A DNA stretch of 64,000 nucleotides, from assembly GCA_012959785.1 (NCBI GenBank), contig DUCM01000013.1, forward strand, positions 62,001 through 126,000. Reading direction: 5' to 3'. The DNA comes from Planctomycetota bacterium (lineage in GTDB: Bacteria > Planctomycetota > UBA1135 > GCA-002686595). Both the position numbers and the translations under genes were made by a program. The notes below the pieces were generated by a model. It saw nothing but the letters and a program-made list of their open reading frames with translations, was not told where the DNA came from and did no database searches. Numbering within the stretch: position 1 is the first letter of the stretch; every line of letters begins with the position of its first letter. Below, one piece after another: positions 1 through 9,196 of the stretch.

Positions 1-1569
1 AGAAGTCTGGTCCGTGGAACCCGACTCGGCTTGCATTTTCTGACCGGAGAGTCGCACGAAGGCATGGAACAACTTCTGTTCGAGGGGGAAGTTAAAGTTG
101 TTCCTGCGCAGGCGCCAGCCCGAGATCTTGCGCATCGTTCCTCGCACCACTCCAGCGCCTTCCTTGGCGAGGCCATCGTAGAAGGTAGATGTCGCCCCAT
201 AGCGCTTCCAGCGCCGGATGACCTCCTCGGGCAGGCCGGTGTCGTTGATCTCGTACTTGTACTCGAGGCAGCTGCCCCATTCGTCGAGGGTGCGCGGCGA
301 CTGGTAGCCCATTTCGACCGCGGTGCGGTAGTCCTCGCTGCCGGGAATGGCGCGGAAGGGAAAAATGTCGCTCGGCGAGCCGGGAAACATGTGCTTGATC
401 TTGGCCGCCACTGTGATGGTGTCATTCATCGACTGTTCGTCTTCGCCGGGATAACCGATGATCCACGATACGCCGGTTTGGATTCCCCGTTGGTTCAGGC
501 TCTTCAGAGCCGGAACCAGGTTATTGCGAATGTCGATCTTCTTCTTGATCCTGGTCTGCTGGGCCTCGCTACCGGCTTCGGCGCCCAGGGCGGCCATGTG
601 AAAGCGCGACTGGGCCAGGTGATCCAGGGATTCGTCCTTGTAGCGCGCGATGGTCTCGACCTCGTAGGTGCCGTTCCACCAGAAGGGTGAGCCCGCATCG
701 ACCAGTGCGCCGCAGAACTCGTTCGATCGTTTTTCGTGGACGCCGAAGTTGGCGTCCTGGAAGCGCAGGACATTGAAGTTGAAGCGTTCGTGGCACTCGA
801 GAATGCGCTCGGCCAGGAGTTTGCCCGGAATGGCCTTCCAGCGCCGCGAAGTGACATCGGGGCTACAGCAAAAGGTGCAGGGCTCGGGGCAGCCGAAGCT
901 CGAGTAGTAGCTAAAACCGCGCAGCGGTGTCCCGGGCTCCATGTCCCAGGGATCGGCGTACTTGTGGCGCACCTTCCAGCGGCTAGATTTGTCGTTCTGG
1001 AGGGCGACATACTGTTCGAAGTCGATCAGGTGCCAGGGCACATCGGGGATGTCGTCGAAGCCCACCACCAAGCGCTGGGGTGTGTAGTGCGGTTTACCGT
1101 CGCGCTCGACCACCAAGCCCGGGACCTCCGCCAGGTCGGTGCCACTCTCGAGGGCTTGAATGGCCTCCCAAAAAGTGAACTCGCCCTGGCCCAGGCAAAC
1201 CGCATCGGCGATGCCCTCGGCGAAATATTGTTCGGGCAAGACGCTGGGGAACCAGCCGCCCCAGAGAATCGGCAGGTTGGGGAAGCGCTCCCGGATGGCC
1301 CGGGCGACCTCGGCGCCGTGGGCTACCTGATAGCCCAGGATGCAGGAGCTGCCGAAAAGCAGCGCGCCATCACACAACTCCATCAAGCGCTGCATGTAGT
1401 CCTCGTGAACCATGGCGTCCACGATGATCACCTCGTAGCCTTCGCGCTCCGGGATGCCTGCGATCTGCAGGAGCTCCAGGGGCAGCAGGTCGGCGCTGAC
1501 CCGGATTCCCTGGCGGGGGTCCGCCCGGTGGGGCAGGAAGAGGACGATGCGCTGCTTGGATTGGGTCAT
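1..1569 (-). CDS. B12-binding domain radical SAM protein (3' end cut by window edge)
   Basis: The frame is open from an ATG at 1569 to the left edge (523 codons), so the C-terminus is missing. The first ~150 residues look like a cobalamin-binding Rossmann domain (SADLLPLELLQIAG, then LWGGWFPSVLPEQ). Near residues 226-233 there is a C-x3-C-x2-C cluster (CPEPCTFC), the signature of radical SAM enzymes that bind a [4Fe-4S] cluster and cleave S-adenosylmethionine. GYPGED near residue 365 fits the TIM-barrel part. By family these are B12-dependent methylases, cyclases or related oxidoreductases; the substrate cannot be read from sequence. It is the last gene of a minus-strand run beginning near 5.25 kb. 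The plus-strand frame opposite it is a shadow. Confidence 0.88.
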   Translation of the reverse strand, partial: MTQSKQRIVLFLPHRADPRQGIRVSADLLPLELLQIAGIPEREGYEVIIVDAMVHEDYMQRLMELCDGALLFGSSCILGYQVAHGAEVARAIRERFPNLPILWGGWFPSVLPEQYFAEGIADAVCLGQGEFTFWEAIQALESGTDLAEVPGLVVERDGKPHYTPQRLVVGFDDIPDVPWHLIDFEQYVALQNDKSSRWKVRHKYADPWDMEPGTPLRGFSYYSSFGCPEPCTFCCSPDVTSRRWKAIPGKLLAERILECHERFNFNVLRFQDANFGVHEKRSNEFCGALVDAGSPFWWNGTYEVETIARYKDESLDHLAQSRFHMAALGAEAGSEAQQTRIKKKIDIRNNLVPALKSLNQRGIQTGVSWIIGYPGEDEQSMNDTITVAAKIKHMFPGSPSDIFPFRAIPGSEDYRTAVEMGYQSPRTLDEWGSCLEYKYEINDTGLPEEVIRRWKRYGATSTFYDGLAKEGAGVVRGTMRKISGWRLRRNNFNFPLEQKLFHAFVRLSGQKMQAESGSTDQTS

Positions 1570-1722
1570 CGAGATGGAGCGTGGGGGTGGGCGCCGGGGC
1601 TGAACCCTTCCGCTTACGGAATGGTATCACCGCCGGGCTCCCCGTGGGGGGCGTTTCGGCGCTCCAGGCGTGGCCCTTGAGACCTCTTCTTAGGCTATTT
1701 TTAGGCTATTTGGTGCGAGGGG

Positions 1723-2940
1723 CTAGTAGTTCGCCTGTACCCACTCCGCCCAGGCCTCATCGAACTGGGCATAGCTCATGGAAAAGTGCTCTTTGAAGAG
1801 TTTCCGGTGGGCTTCTGGCATGTTTGAGCCATCGGACAGGTTGGCCGAGTTGCGCCGCGATTTGAGGGCCGCCAGGAAGGCTCCGAAGCGAATTTCCTGG
1901 GTGCTGCGCAGGTACTCGACCATCGACCAGAGTACATAGTGCATGGGCAGGTCGATTTCGCCGTAGCCCTTGAGGCGAATCATAGCGGCCATGCGCGCTC
2001 GCTTCCCATTGCGCACGAGTTTCAAGACCTCGGGCTCCCAATCAGCTTTGCGAGTCATGCTTGGCACAGAACCCTCGGCGCCATCGAAGGAGTTGAACTT
2101 GCTTTGAATGCGCCGCTCCATGGAGTGCGCCAGGCCTTCGTGGAGCCAGATGGGGGTCTCGTAATTGTAGTGCTTGAGCCCGTCGAACAGGTTGTGCGCC
2201 AGGTTGAAGGCCAGATGACCAAACAGCGCCCGGTCACTTTTTAGAGTGCCCTGCTGGATGTGGATGGTGAGGGTCAAACTGTCCCGCTCGATCACATTCC
2301 AACGCTGGGTGCGGCGGATGCCCAGGCCAAAGTTTTTAAGCAAGAAGGCCACACTGGAAGCTTCGCTGGGGAGGATCAGGACCTCGTACTTGCCCTTCTG
2401 CCCGAGGTATGGCCCCTCGCCCATGTAGTTTCCTTGGCCATCCCAGAGCACCTTGCCATCGGGAAAGGCGTCCTCGGCGAAACCTACGATGTCCAGGAAC
2501 TCGGTGTAGATCTCCTCGAGCCGTTGGGCCGTCAAGTGCAACCGCAGCCAGGGGTCGAGTAGTTTTTGCTTGGGCTTGACCGCCGGGAGTTTCTCGGCCA
2601 GTCGCGTCAACTCCGCCAGGTAGAGCTTCTTTTCCTTGGGCGGCACGCGGTAGGAGCCAAGAGCAAAGCCGAGTTCGAAGTGCGCCGTTTCGAGCCACAA
2701 GATGTCGGATGTTGCCAGGAAGCTATCGACCGTCTCGGTGTCTGAGTTGGCGAATTCGAAGCCACCCATGGAAACGATCCCGGCCGCCTGCCAGAGATCT
2801 TTGGAGCCTTCGGTGTATGGGTCGCGGCTGGGGTCGTTGTGGGCCACGCTCTTGTCGCGTTGGATGCGCGCTTGTGCGCTTGAGCACAGGAGAAACGCGG
2901 CGGCGAATAGGACGAGGGACGCTTCGAGGGATCGCTTCAT
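1723..2940 (-). CDS. Secreted putative zinc peptidase-like protein with HEGLAH motif
   Basis: A 405-residue protein. I start it at the ATG at 2940 because this gives a clean signal peptide (MKRSLEASLVLFAAAFLLC, cleaved after SSAQA); the longer frame adds an implausible N-terminus. Around residue 267 it carries WLHEGLAHSMERR, an HExxH zinc-binding motif as in gluzincin-type metallopeptidases. A downstream glutamate ligand cannot be assigned with certainty. The rest is mixed helix and strand with no repeats. It lies 32 bp after the HEAT-like gene and is probably co-transcribed with it. Activity is inferred from the motif only; it could be an inactive relative. Confidence 0.75.
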   Translation of the reverse strand: MKRSLEASLVLFAAAFLLCSSAQARIQRDKSVAHNDPSRDPYTEGSKDLWQAAGIVSMGGFEFANSDTETVDSFLATSDILWLETAHFELGFALGSYRVPPKEKKLYLAELTRLAEKLPAVKPKQKLLDPWLRLHLTAQRLEEIYTEFLDIVGFAEDAFPDGKVLWDGQGNYMGEGPYLGQKGKYEVLILPSEASSVAFLLKNFGLGIRRTQRWNVIERDSLTLTIHIQQGTLKSDRALFGHLAFNLAHNLFDGLKHYNYETPIWLHEGLAHSMERRIQSKFNSFDGAEGSVPSMTRKADWEPEVLKLVRNGKRARMAAMIRLKGYGEIDLPMHYVLWSMVEYLRSTQEIRFGAFLAALKSRRNSANLSDGSNMPEAHRKLFKEHFSMSYAQFDEAWAEWVQANY

Positions 2941-2972
2941 GAATGCTCCGGGCCGGACCGAGTCAACCAGGG

Positions 2973-3890
2973 CTAGAGCCGCGCCTTCCACTTATTGGCC
3001 CGTTCGATGGCTTCGAACACGGAGAGTTTGTTGAGGGGTGGGTCGCCGTCGACGATGCCGCGCAAGGCGTTGATCGCGGCCACCCGGAGGCTGTTGTCAT
3101 TCTCGTCGAGAAAAGGCAGCACGAGGTGCTTGGCGCTCTCTTTCTCGCCGCAGGCCGCGATCAGGCGCAGGCCGGCGACCTTTGTCTTGCGCTTGGTCGC
3201 GGCGAGGAGCTTGGCCACGCGCTTTGTGCCTTCAGCGCTGCGCAGGGCTGCGAAGGCGGTGTGGATCGCCGGACCGAGCTTGCCCCAGTCCTTCGCGGCT
3301 CGCTTGGCGACGGTGTCAAAGCCCTCGAAGGATCCGCTGGAGGCGCAGCACAGTGCCGCCGCGAAGATTTCGTCGGAGTCGAGGTTGCGTTTGCGCGTGC
3401 TCGCCGCAACGAGGGCATTTTCCGCTGCCGAGCGTACTCCAGCGTCGGGAAACCAGGCCACCCGGCGCAGGCTCCACTTGCGAGTCACCAGGGACTTGTC
3501 GTCGAAATACTCGGCGAGGAGTCGCGTGTGCCGAGCATTGGTCAACTCGTCGAGCACCGATTCCAGCCGTGCGCTGGCGTCTTCATTTCGCTCGCGGCCC
3601 AATTTCGGCACGAGATATGGCACCGCTCCCACGCCTATCTCGATCAGAGCCGCTCGTGCCTGCAAGCCCATCTCTTCCGTGCGTGCCAGGACCAGGCGCT
3701 TGAGTTCGAACTTGACATCGCGCTTGGTCACTTGCGGCCAAGCCTTGAGGCGCTTGGGCTCAGTTAGCTCTTCCTCATCGCCGAGCTTGTCTGTTTGCTC
3801 CGGTGCCCGGGCGCTGGAGCTGCCTACGAAGGCCAGCACCAAGCCAGCCACCACGATGCACTGCCGTCCGCGATTGCTTCTTGTCTGCAT
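2973..3890 (-). CDS. Secreted HEAT-repeat-like protein
   Basis: A 305-residue protein with an N-terminal hydrophobic stretch (IVVAGLVLAFVGSSSARA) that reads as a signal peptide. The body is built of helical pairs with HEAT-like spacing, for example LRRVAWFPDAGVRSAAENAL and LRVAAINALRGIVDG near the C-terminus. HEAT solenoids are protein-interaction scaffolds, and secreted ones are very common in Planctomycetota. The preceding gene on this strand ends three bases before it, so the two are likely co-transcribed. No catalytic motif was seen. Confidence 0.75.
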   Translation of the reverse strand: MQTRSNRGRQCIVVAGLVLAFVGSSSARAPEQTDKLGDEEELTEPKRLKAWPQVTKRDVKFELKRLVLARTEEMGLQARAALIEIGVGAVPYLVPKLGRERNEDASARLESVLDELTNARHTRLLAEYFDDKSLVTRKWSLRRVAWFPDAGVRSAAENALVAASTRKRNLDSDEIFAAALCCASSGSFEGFDTVAKRAAKDWGKLGPAIHTAFAALRSAEGTKRVAKLLAATKRKTKVAGLRLIAACGEKESAKHLVLPFLDENDNSLRVAAINALRGIVDGDPPLNKLSVFEAIERANKWKARL

Positions 3891-3893
3891 GAG

Positions 3894-4559
3894 TTACTCA
3901 GCGCCTCGCATGGTGTATCTCCAATACCCCGGCACCACCTGATCCCATGCGGGATCAATGATAACCAAGTGAGCTTCAAGGCAGCGCTCGGCCAAGTTTT
4001 CGGCGTGCGGGACATAGGGGAAGGACTCGATCCGCACCTCGAATTGCTCGAGGCCTCCGCGGGGGTTGTGGTCGCGGCCGACCAATTGGATCAGGGCGTA
4101 GCGGCCGCTTAGCTCGACGATCGCGCTCCAGGCGCCGATTTCGAGTTCACGGGCCACGGCAAAGACCTCGAGGGAGAGGCTCTCCCAGTTGCCCATGACC
4201 GTGGGTTCCGGCGGTCCCATGAGGTTGCCCGCCCGGCGCCTGCGATCCCATTCCACACAGGCCTCTCGCGATTCGGCACGGGCCCCGCTGCCCTCAATCC
4301 GGCCGTATGTGCGTGGAAAGCACACTTTGATGAGAGCTATGCGGCGGCGATGGGTGAGGGAGTAAGCCGCATCGATGGCTCCCAGCGCGTCGTGAAAACG
4401 ATCCACTTCATCAGCGCTGATCGCCTGCCCGTTGAGGGCCACTACGCTGCCCTCCGGCCATGAGATTGTTTCGACCCCTTCTTCTTCGACGCAGCCCGAG
4501 GCGCAGAAGACTAACAGACACGTTGCGAGTGCGGATCCCAGCATCAGAGCACCCCTCAC
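3894..4559 (-). CDS. Parvulin-like lipoprotein
   Basis: A 221-residue protein starting with GTG at 4559; that codon overlaps the stop of the upstream gene in a GTGA junction, which implies translational coupling. The N-terminus is a lipoprotein signal ending in a lipobox (FCASGC), so it is probably membrane-anchored outside the cytoplasm. After the anchor, VVALNGQAISADEVDRF resembles the SurA/PrsA-type N-terminal strand and helix. Near the C-terminus, GAWSAIVELSGRYALIQLV resembles the last strands of a parvulin peptidyl-prolyl isomerase domain. The domain is short and catalysis is uncertain. A larger parvulin-like gene is divergently placed at 5576. Confidence 0.6.
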   Translation of the reverse strand: MRGALMLGSALATCLLVFCASGCVEEEGVETISWPEGSVVALNGQAISADEVDRFHDALGAIDAAYSLTHRRRIALIKVCFPRTYGRIEGSGARAESREACVEWDRRRRAGNLMGPPEPTVMGNWESLSLEVFAVARELEIGAWSAIVELSGRYALIQLVGRDHNPRGGLEQFEVRIESFPYVPHAENLAERCLEAHLVIIDPAWDQVVPGYWRYTMRGAE

Positions 4560-5251
4560 TCCTCGACTCGCTGGTCGAAGGCCCCCACAAAGGTCTGCGC
4601 CTGGTTCACCAGAAACTCGTACGCGGATATGACATTCGGGGCCAATTGACCGAGTCCATCGCTCGTGACCTGCATACCAAAGGAGGCTTGGTTCTCCAGG
4701 TATAGTGAGCGCGCGTCCTGGGCGTAATTCTCGATGCGCAGGGTGCTGCTGTTGCCTGGGTTTTCGGTGGTTGCCGGAAAAACCAGGCGCAAGCCGAGGA
4801 TGTGTGGCTGCGTGTCGAAGGCCTCGACCGCATTTCCAAAGCCGAGCAAACCATCGCGCATGAACAGGCTCGAGTTGGTGAACTGCTTGGGATTGATCAA
4901 GGAACGGATCGTCACTTGCTGGCCGGGGAAGGCCGCGATGTTCGTGATGCTCGCAGCATCGCGAGCAATCTGGGCCACGCGCGAGCCGAAGTCTTCGCAG
5001 GTCAAGCCCCCTAGCTCCTCCCGGAATTGAATGCGGTCCGCGAGGAAGGCGACCTGCGAGAGGGCGCCTGGGCGCATGATCGGGTTGGAGAGCACCGGCC
5101 CCACGGGCGTCACCGCAAAACTCGAATAGGGCGGGTTGCCATCTTCGAAGTAGCGGTTGTGCAGCTTCTGGATGGCCTCGGTGGGGGGCTGCTGAGGCGG
5201 GTGAAATAGCTCGCAGATGTAGGCAATTGTGCGGGTGGGATAGGCTTCCAT
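4556..5251 (-). CDS. Conserved-looking protein of unknown function
   Basis: A 231-residue protein with no signal peptide or membrane segment, so probably cytoplasmic. I do not recognise the family. It has balanced soluble composition and an aromatic-rich N-terminus (YICELFHPPQQPP). The C-terminal half has alternating strand-like segments (HILGLRLVFPATTENP, TLRIENYAQDARSLYLEN). It is the first gene of the minus-strand run and overlaps the start of the parvulin-like lipoprotein gene by four bases, which suggests a functional link. Codon use matches its neighbours. Confidence 0.65.
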   Translation of the reverse strand: MEAYPTRTIAYICELFHPPQQPPTEAIQKLHNRYFEDGNPPYSSFAVTPVGPVLSNPIMRPGALSQVAFLADRIQFREELGGLTCEDFGSRVAQIARDAASITNIAAFPGQQVTIRSLINPKQFTNSSLFMRDGLLGFGNAVEAFDTQPHILGLRLVFPATTENPGNSSTLRIENYAQDARSLYLENQASFGMQVTSDGLGQLAPNVISAYEFLVNQAQTFVGAFDQRVEE

Positions 5252-5575
5252 GGGCGTCCGGGGCGGGGGATCTCGGGGGGACAGCCTGCTAGCCTACTTC
5301 ATGAGCACGCGTACCAATCTTCGCAAGCAGCGGTCTCCGGCAGCGAGTTTCCGCCCTGGGGGCCATTCTCGCCCAAGTCTGTCCTGGCCGGCTCTGGAAA
5401 AAAACAGGCTCAAGCCTCACCGTGGGGACATCGGCTCGTAGGCTTTGCGCAAGCCTCGACGATTTCTTAGGGTTCTTAGGGGCCCAAGCGCTCTGTTGGC
5501 CCGCTTGGGCCCACCTGCTGGAATCAACCGCGCACGAATCTGGCGCGCCCGCCCCTTCTACCCGCTCCCATCAAG
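5252..5575. other. Divergent intergenic region upstream of the foldase gene
   Basis: A 324-base gap between divergent genes at 5251 (minus) and 5576 (plus), presumably holding promoters for both. I see no convincing gene in it. The clearest structure is a perfect 11-bp inverted repeat at 5480-5512, listed separately. A short direct repeat (TTCTTAGG, twice) lies just upstream of that hairpin, around 5464-5479. Confidence 0.5.
5480..5512 (+). promoter_or_regulatory. Inverted repeat (11-bp arms) upstream of the foldase gene
   Basis: The arms GGGCCCAAGCG (5480-5490) and CGCTTGGGCCC (5502-5512) are perfectly complementary with an 11-base loop. The structure is 64-96 bases before the start codon at 5576. 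It could be a leader hairpin, an attenuator or a dimeric operator. There is no T-run, so it is not a classical terminator. Confidence 0.5.
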
Positions 5576-7411
5576 ATGTCCATTACACTCGTTTCGGCCG
5601 GATTCCTCTTGGCCTCTGCCCTGGCCGCAGCGCCGCAAGACGCTCCTGCCACGGCCGGCCCCGATCTCGGTGGCTCCATCACCGTTGGTGGAGTTGAAAT
5701 CCCCGAAGCCGAAATCAAGCGCTTCATCATATACGGGCCCGCTCGTCCCGCCCTGGAGTACCACCGCATCAATGCTCTGATTCACGATCAGATCAAGCGT
5801 TGCGTCGATGGCTTCGAGGATGAGTTGGCCAACTGGAAGGCCATCACCGAATCGGGCGCAGATGCCGGTCCCGAGCCCACGCCGGTGGATCCCGCCAGCT
5901 ACGAGGTCTCCGATGAGGAGTTCCAGAAGCTCTTCGACAAGAAAATCTCGGAGTTTACTGACAAGTACCCGGAGGAGACCACCGGGCTCAGGGTGGAGAC
6001 CGAGATCGCGCGCACCTACCGTTCAATTGAGTGGTACCGCCGCGAGCTGCGCCAGGAGATCCAGTTTGACAAGGTCTTCATCCATGACAACACCGACAAC
6101 TGGCCCGATCTCACCTTCGAAGCCCTGCGAGCGGAGGCGGGTGAGATTCTGATCAAGGACTTCCAGGACAGCTACGAGCGTCGTCGGCTTGACCACGAGA
6201 CGCGCCTCGCTGAATGGAAACTAAAAGTAGAGGCCGACGACCCGCAAGCCGGCCCCGAGCCCGAAATCATGCCCGAGGACAGCATGTACCGTTCGATTTT
6301 GCGCCAGATGGTGCGCGACACGGTCTACAAGGTTGTGGACTCGCGCACGGCTGTGGACGGCCTGCCCATGGACATGATCTGCACCATGGACTTCGACTGG
6401 GACGAGAAGCCCGAGTTGTCCCTGACCACCGACCAGATGTGGAGCATGGTGGCCAGCACGGTCTCGGCTGTGGAAATCGATTCCGCGCGCCACTTCCTGG
6501 CGTTGATTGAAGCGACCCGCCAGCGCCTGGGGGCCGAGAAAAAGCTCATGACCGAGGAAGAGTCCTTGGCCAAGTTTGAAGAGATCAAGGCTGGCTTCCA
6601 GAGCGCCATGTTCAACTTGGGCACGATCGCCATCGGCGCCCACCAGTTCCCTTCGGTGGAATCCTACGCCGACTACGTGCCTCTCTTTGAGTCCTACAAG
6701 GCTTCGATGAAACCACAGATCGAGGGCACCGCCGAGGATGGCCTGCCGGCCGTCCTGCGTAGCCACCTTGACCGTGCCAACCAGGTCATGGGGCTCGCCA
6801 AGGTTGACGCCGAGGTCCTGCTCGTGAGCGCCTTCGATTTTGGAGATTTCAGCTGGAAGGCCAAGGGCTGGGAAGATGCCAAGACCAAGGCCCAATGGCT
6901 CAAGTCGGAAATCGAGAAGAACAACGCCGACTACGCTGCCTTCCGCACCAAGCGCATGGAGGCTGCGGCCAAGGGTGAGGAGTACACCCCCGACAGCGAT
7001 GTTGTGGAACCCCACGCTTTCTGGTCCGAGCTGATCAATACGCACTGCGAGTTCTGGGATCCGCCTCCGCCGGAGATTGGCCGTCAGTCGGCCGTGGCCT
7101 ACAAGCAACTGGGCCGCTTCGGCGAGCGCACGCGCAACGATCTGCGTTCCCTGATGAACGAGTCCGCGTATGTCAACTTCCTGCGCGGAGGCCTCGTCAC
7201 CGACGAGATCTTCTTCGAGCAGCCGATCGGCACCGTGGCCGGTCCTTTCAAGGGGCCTTGGGGTTACTACCTGACCAAGGTGGTCAGTCGCACCCCGCCC
7301 ACGCGTCCATTGAATATGAACGACGAACGGCACCTCGAACTCCTGCGGGATGACTGGTATCGCATCAGCTTCATCGACTACGCCCACGAGGCCATGGCCA
7401 ACGCCGAGTAG
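5576..7411 (+). CDS. Large secreted parvulin-like peptidyl-prolyl isomerase/foldase
   Basis: A 611-residue protein with an N-terminal signal peptide (VSAGFLLASALAAAPQ). Residues ~35-60 (VGGVEIPEAEIKRFIIYG) resemble the N-terminal element of SurA-type chaperones. The middle is long, helical and highly charged. Near residues 545-575 the segment IGTVAGPFKGPWGYYLTKVV is typical of the end of a parvulin domain. By family it would assist folding of exported proteins in the periplasm. It is much longer than SurA (about 430 residues), the extra length being in the helical middle. It stands alone and is closed by the terminator at 7456. Whether isomerase activity is retained is unknown. Confidence 0.7.
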   Translation: MSITLVSAGFLLASALAAAPQDAPATAGPDLGGSITVGGVEIPEAEIKRFIIYGPARPALEYHRINALIHDQIKRCVDGFEDELANWKAITESGADAGPEPTPVDPASYEVSDEEFQKLFDKKISEFTDKYPEETTGLRVETEIARTYRSIEWYRRELRQEIQFDKVFIHDNTDNWPDLTFEALRAEAGEILIKDFQDSYERRRLDHETRLAEWKLKVEADDPQAGPEPEIMPEDSMYRSILRQMVRDTVYKVVDSRTAVDGLPMDMICTMDFDWDEKPELSLTTDQMWSMVASTVSAVEIDSARHFLALIEATRQRLGAEKKLMTEEESLAKFEEIKAGFQSAMFNLGTIAIGAHQFPSVESYADYVPLFESYKASMKPQIEGTAEDGLPAVLRSHLDRANQVMGLAKVDAEVLLVSAFDFGDFSWKAKGWEDAKTKAQWLKSEIEKNNADYAAFRTKRMEAAAKGEEYTPDSDVVEPHAFWSELINTHCEFWDPPPPEIGRQSAVAYKQLGRFGERTRNDLRSLMNESAYVNFLRGGLVTDEIFFEQPIGTVAGPFKGPWGYYLTKVVSRTPPTRPLNMNDERHLELLRDDWYRISFIDYAHEAMANAE

Positions 7412-7455
7412 AGCAGAAGTCTCGGAGCTTCCACCGCAAGCCGATTTTTCCAGCT

Positions 7456-7492
7456 GGGTCTCCCTCGCGAGGGGAGGCCCGGCTTTTTTTTT
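7456..7492 (+). terminator. Rho-independent terminator after the foldase gene
   Basis: GC-rich arms CTCCC/GGGGAG around TCGCGA form a stable hairpin (7456-7480). A T-rich tail with eight or more T residues follows on the plus strand. It lies 45 bases after the stop at 7411 and separates this gene from the convergent FG-GAP gene. Confidence 0.85.
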
Positions 7493-7532
7493 GCGCTACT
7501 AGCTATCGACTCGGCCGTTTTTGGCCTGACCT

Positions 7533-8963
7533 CTAGTGCGGTACCGCGATCAAGACTCGCCCAACCCAGGGGGTCTGTCCATTCTGCTGCCAGCGCGCAT
7601 CGCCACAAACGATCTCATCGCGGCTGCTGTTTGGAAACAGGTTGCCAGCCACCAAGGCATCGGCGGGATGGCTCGAAGAGCTTCCAGGTAGCGCCAGAAT
7701 AGTCGGCGCATTGTTCAAGTTGTCGCCGTCATACAAGTAGAAGCGACCGCCTGAGAGGGTCGGCGAAGTGCTCAAGGCAAGGTTTACGAGGTCTTTCGTC
7801 GAGCTGCCAAGCACATCGGCCCACACGGATCGGTACCCATACAGGCTGCCATCCTCGAACTCGGGCAGGAGATCACGGGTGCCAAAGGACTGCAAGCTCA
7901 TGGTGTTCGTGCCCTGCATCTCAATCATGGTCACGGTGCCGGTGCTCATAGCATCGGGGCCACGAAGCCGCTTGCGATCTTGGCGGGGGTGTCCAATAGC
8001 CAACCGATAGCCGCCGCCAACGCGCGGCATGATATCCATCCACATGCCCCAACGGACGAACTCGTCCCGTTCCTCGTCTTGCAGAGGGTTGATGAAGCTG
8101 AGGGGGATCGAGGCGGCGCTGATGGGGACGGCGAAGTAGTCCACGATGCCCTGGTCCGCTTCGGAGTCTACCGGCGCGCCCATGCGTGAGATCACAAGGC
8201 CCAGTGTCGTGCCTCCGGAATGCAACGCGGCGAAGCGTGCTCCGAAGTTGGAGTTGTTCGAATCATCCGGATCCTGATCGAGCGAGGTCAATAAAAACCG
8301 TTCTTGAAGACCGCTGCCAGTGTCCTCGAAGAGGTACACCAGACCAGCCGTCGGATCGCCCGGCGAGCGCCGCGCCAGGCGCGCGCCCACGACCACGTCC
8401 ACCACGCCACTGCCGTCGAAGTCTCCAGTGGAGAGCCCGCTGCCGAATTCCGCATCGACTTGCGGATTGCTGGCTGTGATCTTTTGCACGCCGCCGTTGA
8501 AGCCCATGATGTAGACCGCCCCGGCTCCCGTGGCGTCGACCACTTTCTTGTGGTGAGCCGAGATCACCAGTTCTTCACCCCCTTGGCCATCTATCTGGGC
8601 CTTCGCCAGAAAGCCGCCGAATTCATCTCCCGGGGCGCCGTCGGCCGCTGTCAGTTGCAGGTGCGGTCCGGCGCCGTAGTTTGGGCCGTAGTACAGGTAG
8701 ACGGCGCCGCGTGCAGCGCTCTCGCCGGGTGCTCCCACCGCCAGGTCGAGCAGGCCGTCATCGTTGTAGTCGAGGAGTGACACAGCCGTGCCGAATTTGT
8801 GGTTGGCGAGGCCCAGGGGGCTTTGGATCTCCACAAAGGAGATCAGGGGCACTCTGGCGGCGGCGAGCTGGTTGCCAACTCGAAGAGGAGTCTGGCGTGC
8901 TGAAGCCGTGGCCGCGACTAGAAGGCACGCCCCGATGGAGAGCGCCAGATTTTGGGGATACAT
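7533..8963 (-). CDS. Secreted FG-GAP repeat protein
   Basis: A 476-residue protein. I start it at the ATG at 8963 because this gives a signal peptide (LALSIGACLLVAATASA); the longer frame adds an unlikely basic extension. It contains several FG-GAP/integrin-alpha-type repeats with calcium-binding loops such as DYNDDGLLDLAVGAP (near residue 65) and DFDGSGVVDVVVGA, which should form a beta-propeller. Unlike the FG-GAP proteins at 12.3 and 54 kb it lacks the cysteine-rich FGDGLRC tail and ends right after the propeller. By family it is extracellular or surface-associated and ligand-binding. It is convergent with the foldase gene. Confidence 0.85.
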   Translation of the reverse strand: MYPQNLALSIGACLLVAATASARQTPLRVGNQLAAARVPLISFVEIQSPLGLANHKFGTAVSLLDYNDDGLLDLAVGAPGESAARGAVYLYYGPNYGAGPHLQLTAADGAPGDEFGGFLAKAQIDGQGGEELVISAHHKKVVDATGAGAVYIMGFNGGVQKITASNPQVDAEFGSGLSTGDFDGSGVVDVVVGARLARRSPGDPTAGLVYLFEDTGSGLQERFLLTSLDQDPDDSNNSNFGARFAALHSGGTTLGLVISRMGAPVDSEADQGIVDYFAVPISAASIPLSFINPLQDEERDEFVRWGMWMDIMPRVGGGYRLAIGHPRQDRKRLRGPDAMSTGTVTMIEMQGTNTMSLQSFGTRDLLPEFEDGSLYGYRSVWADVLGSSTKDLVNLALSTSPTLSGGRFYLYDGDNLNNAPTILALPGSSSSHPADALVAGNLFPNSSRDEIVCGDARWQQNGQTPWVGRVLIAVPH

Positions 8964-9196
8964 ATTATTGGGGGCGCGCCTGGCAAGAGGAATTGGGAAA
9001 TGGGCCAAGCGCGGCTACTCCTTAAGAGCATATTGGGTATTGTTTTAAAGAGGCCCGGAAGAATCGTTTTTCTGCCCATCGCGAGGCAAGAGGGCGAGGC
9101 AAGAGCCCATTCTCGAATCGGAAAAACCGATCCGGCGCTATAAAAGGACTAACGTCTCCGATGATTGCGCCGGTTCGGTTCCCGCCGAAAACGAGA

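Noticed and set aside
31-1680. Two overlapping plus-strand frames (219 and 314 codons)
   Set aside because: They are antisense to the radical SAM gene, whose frame shows clear family motifs; GC bias produces the long shadow frames.
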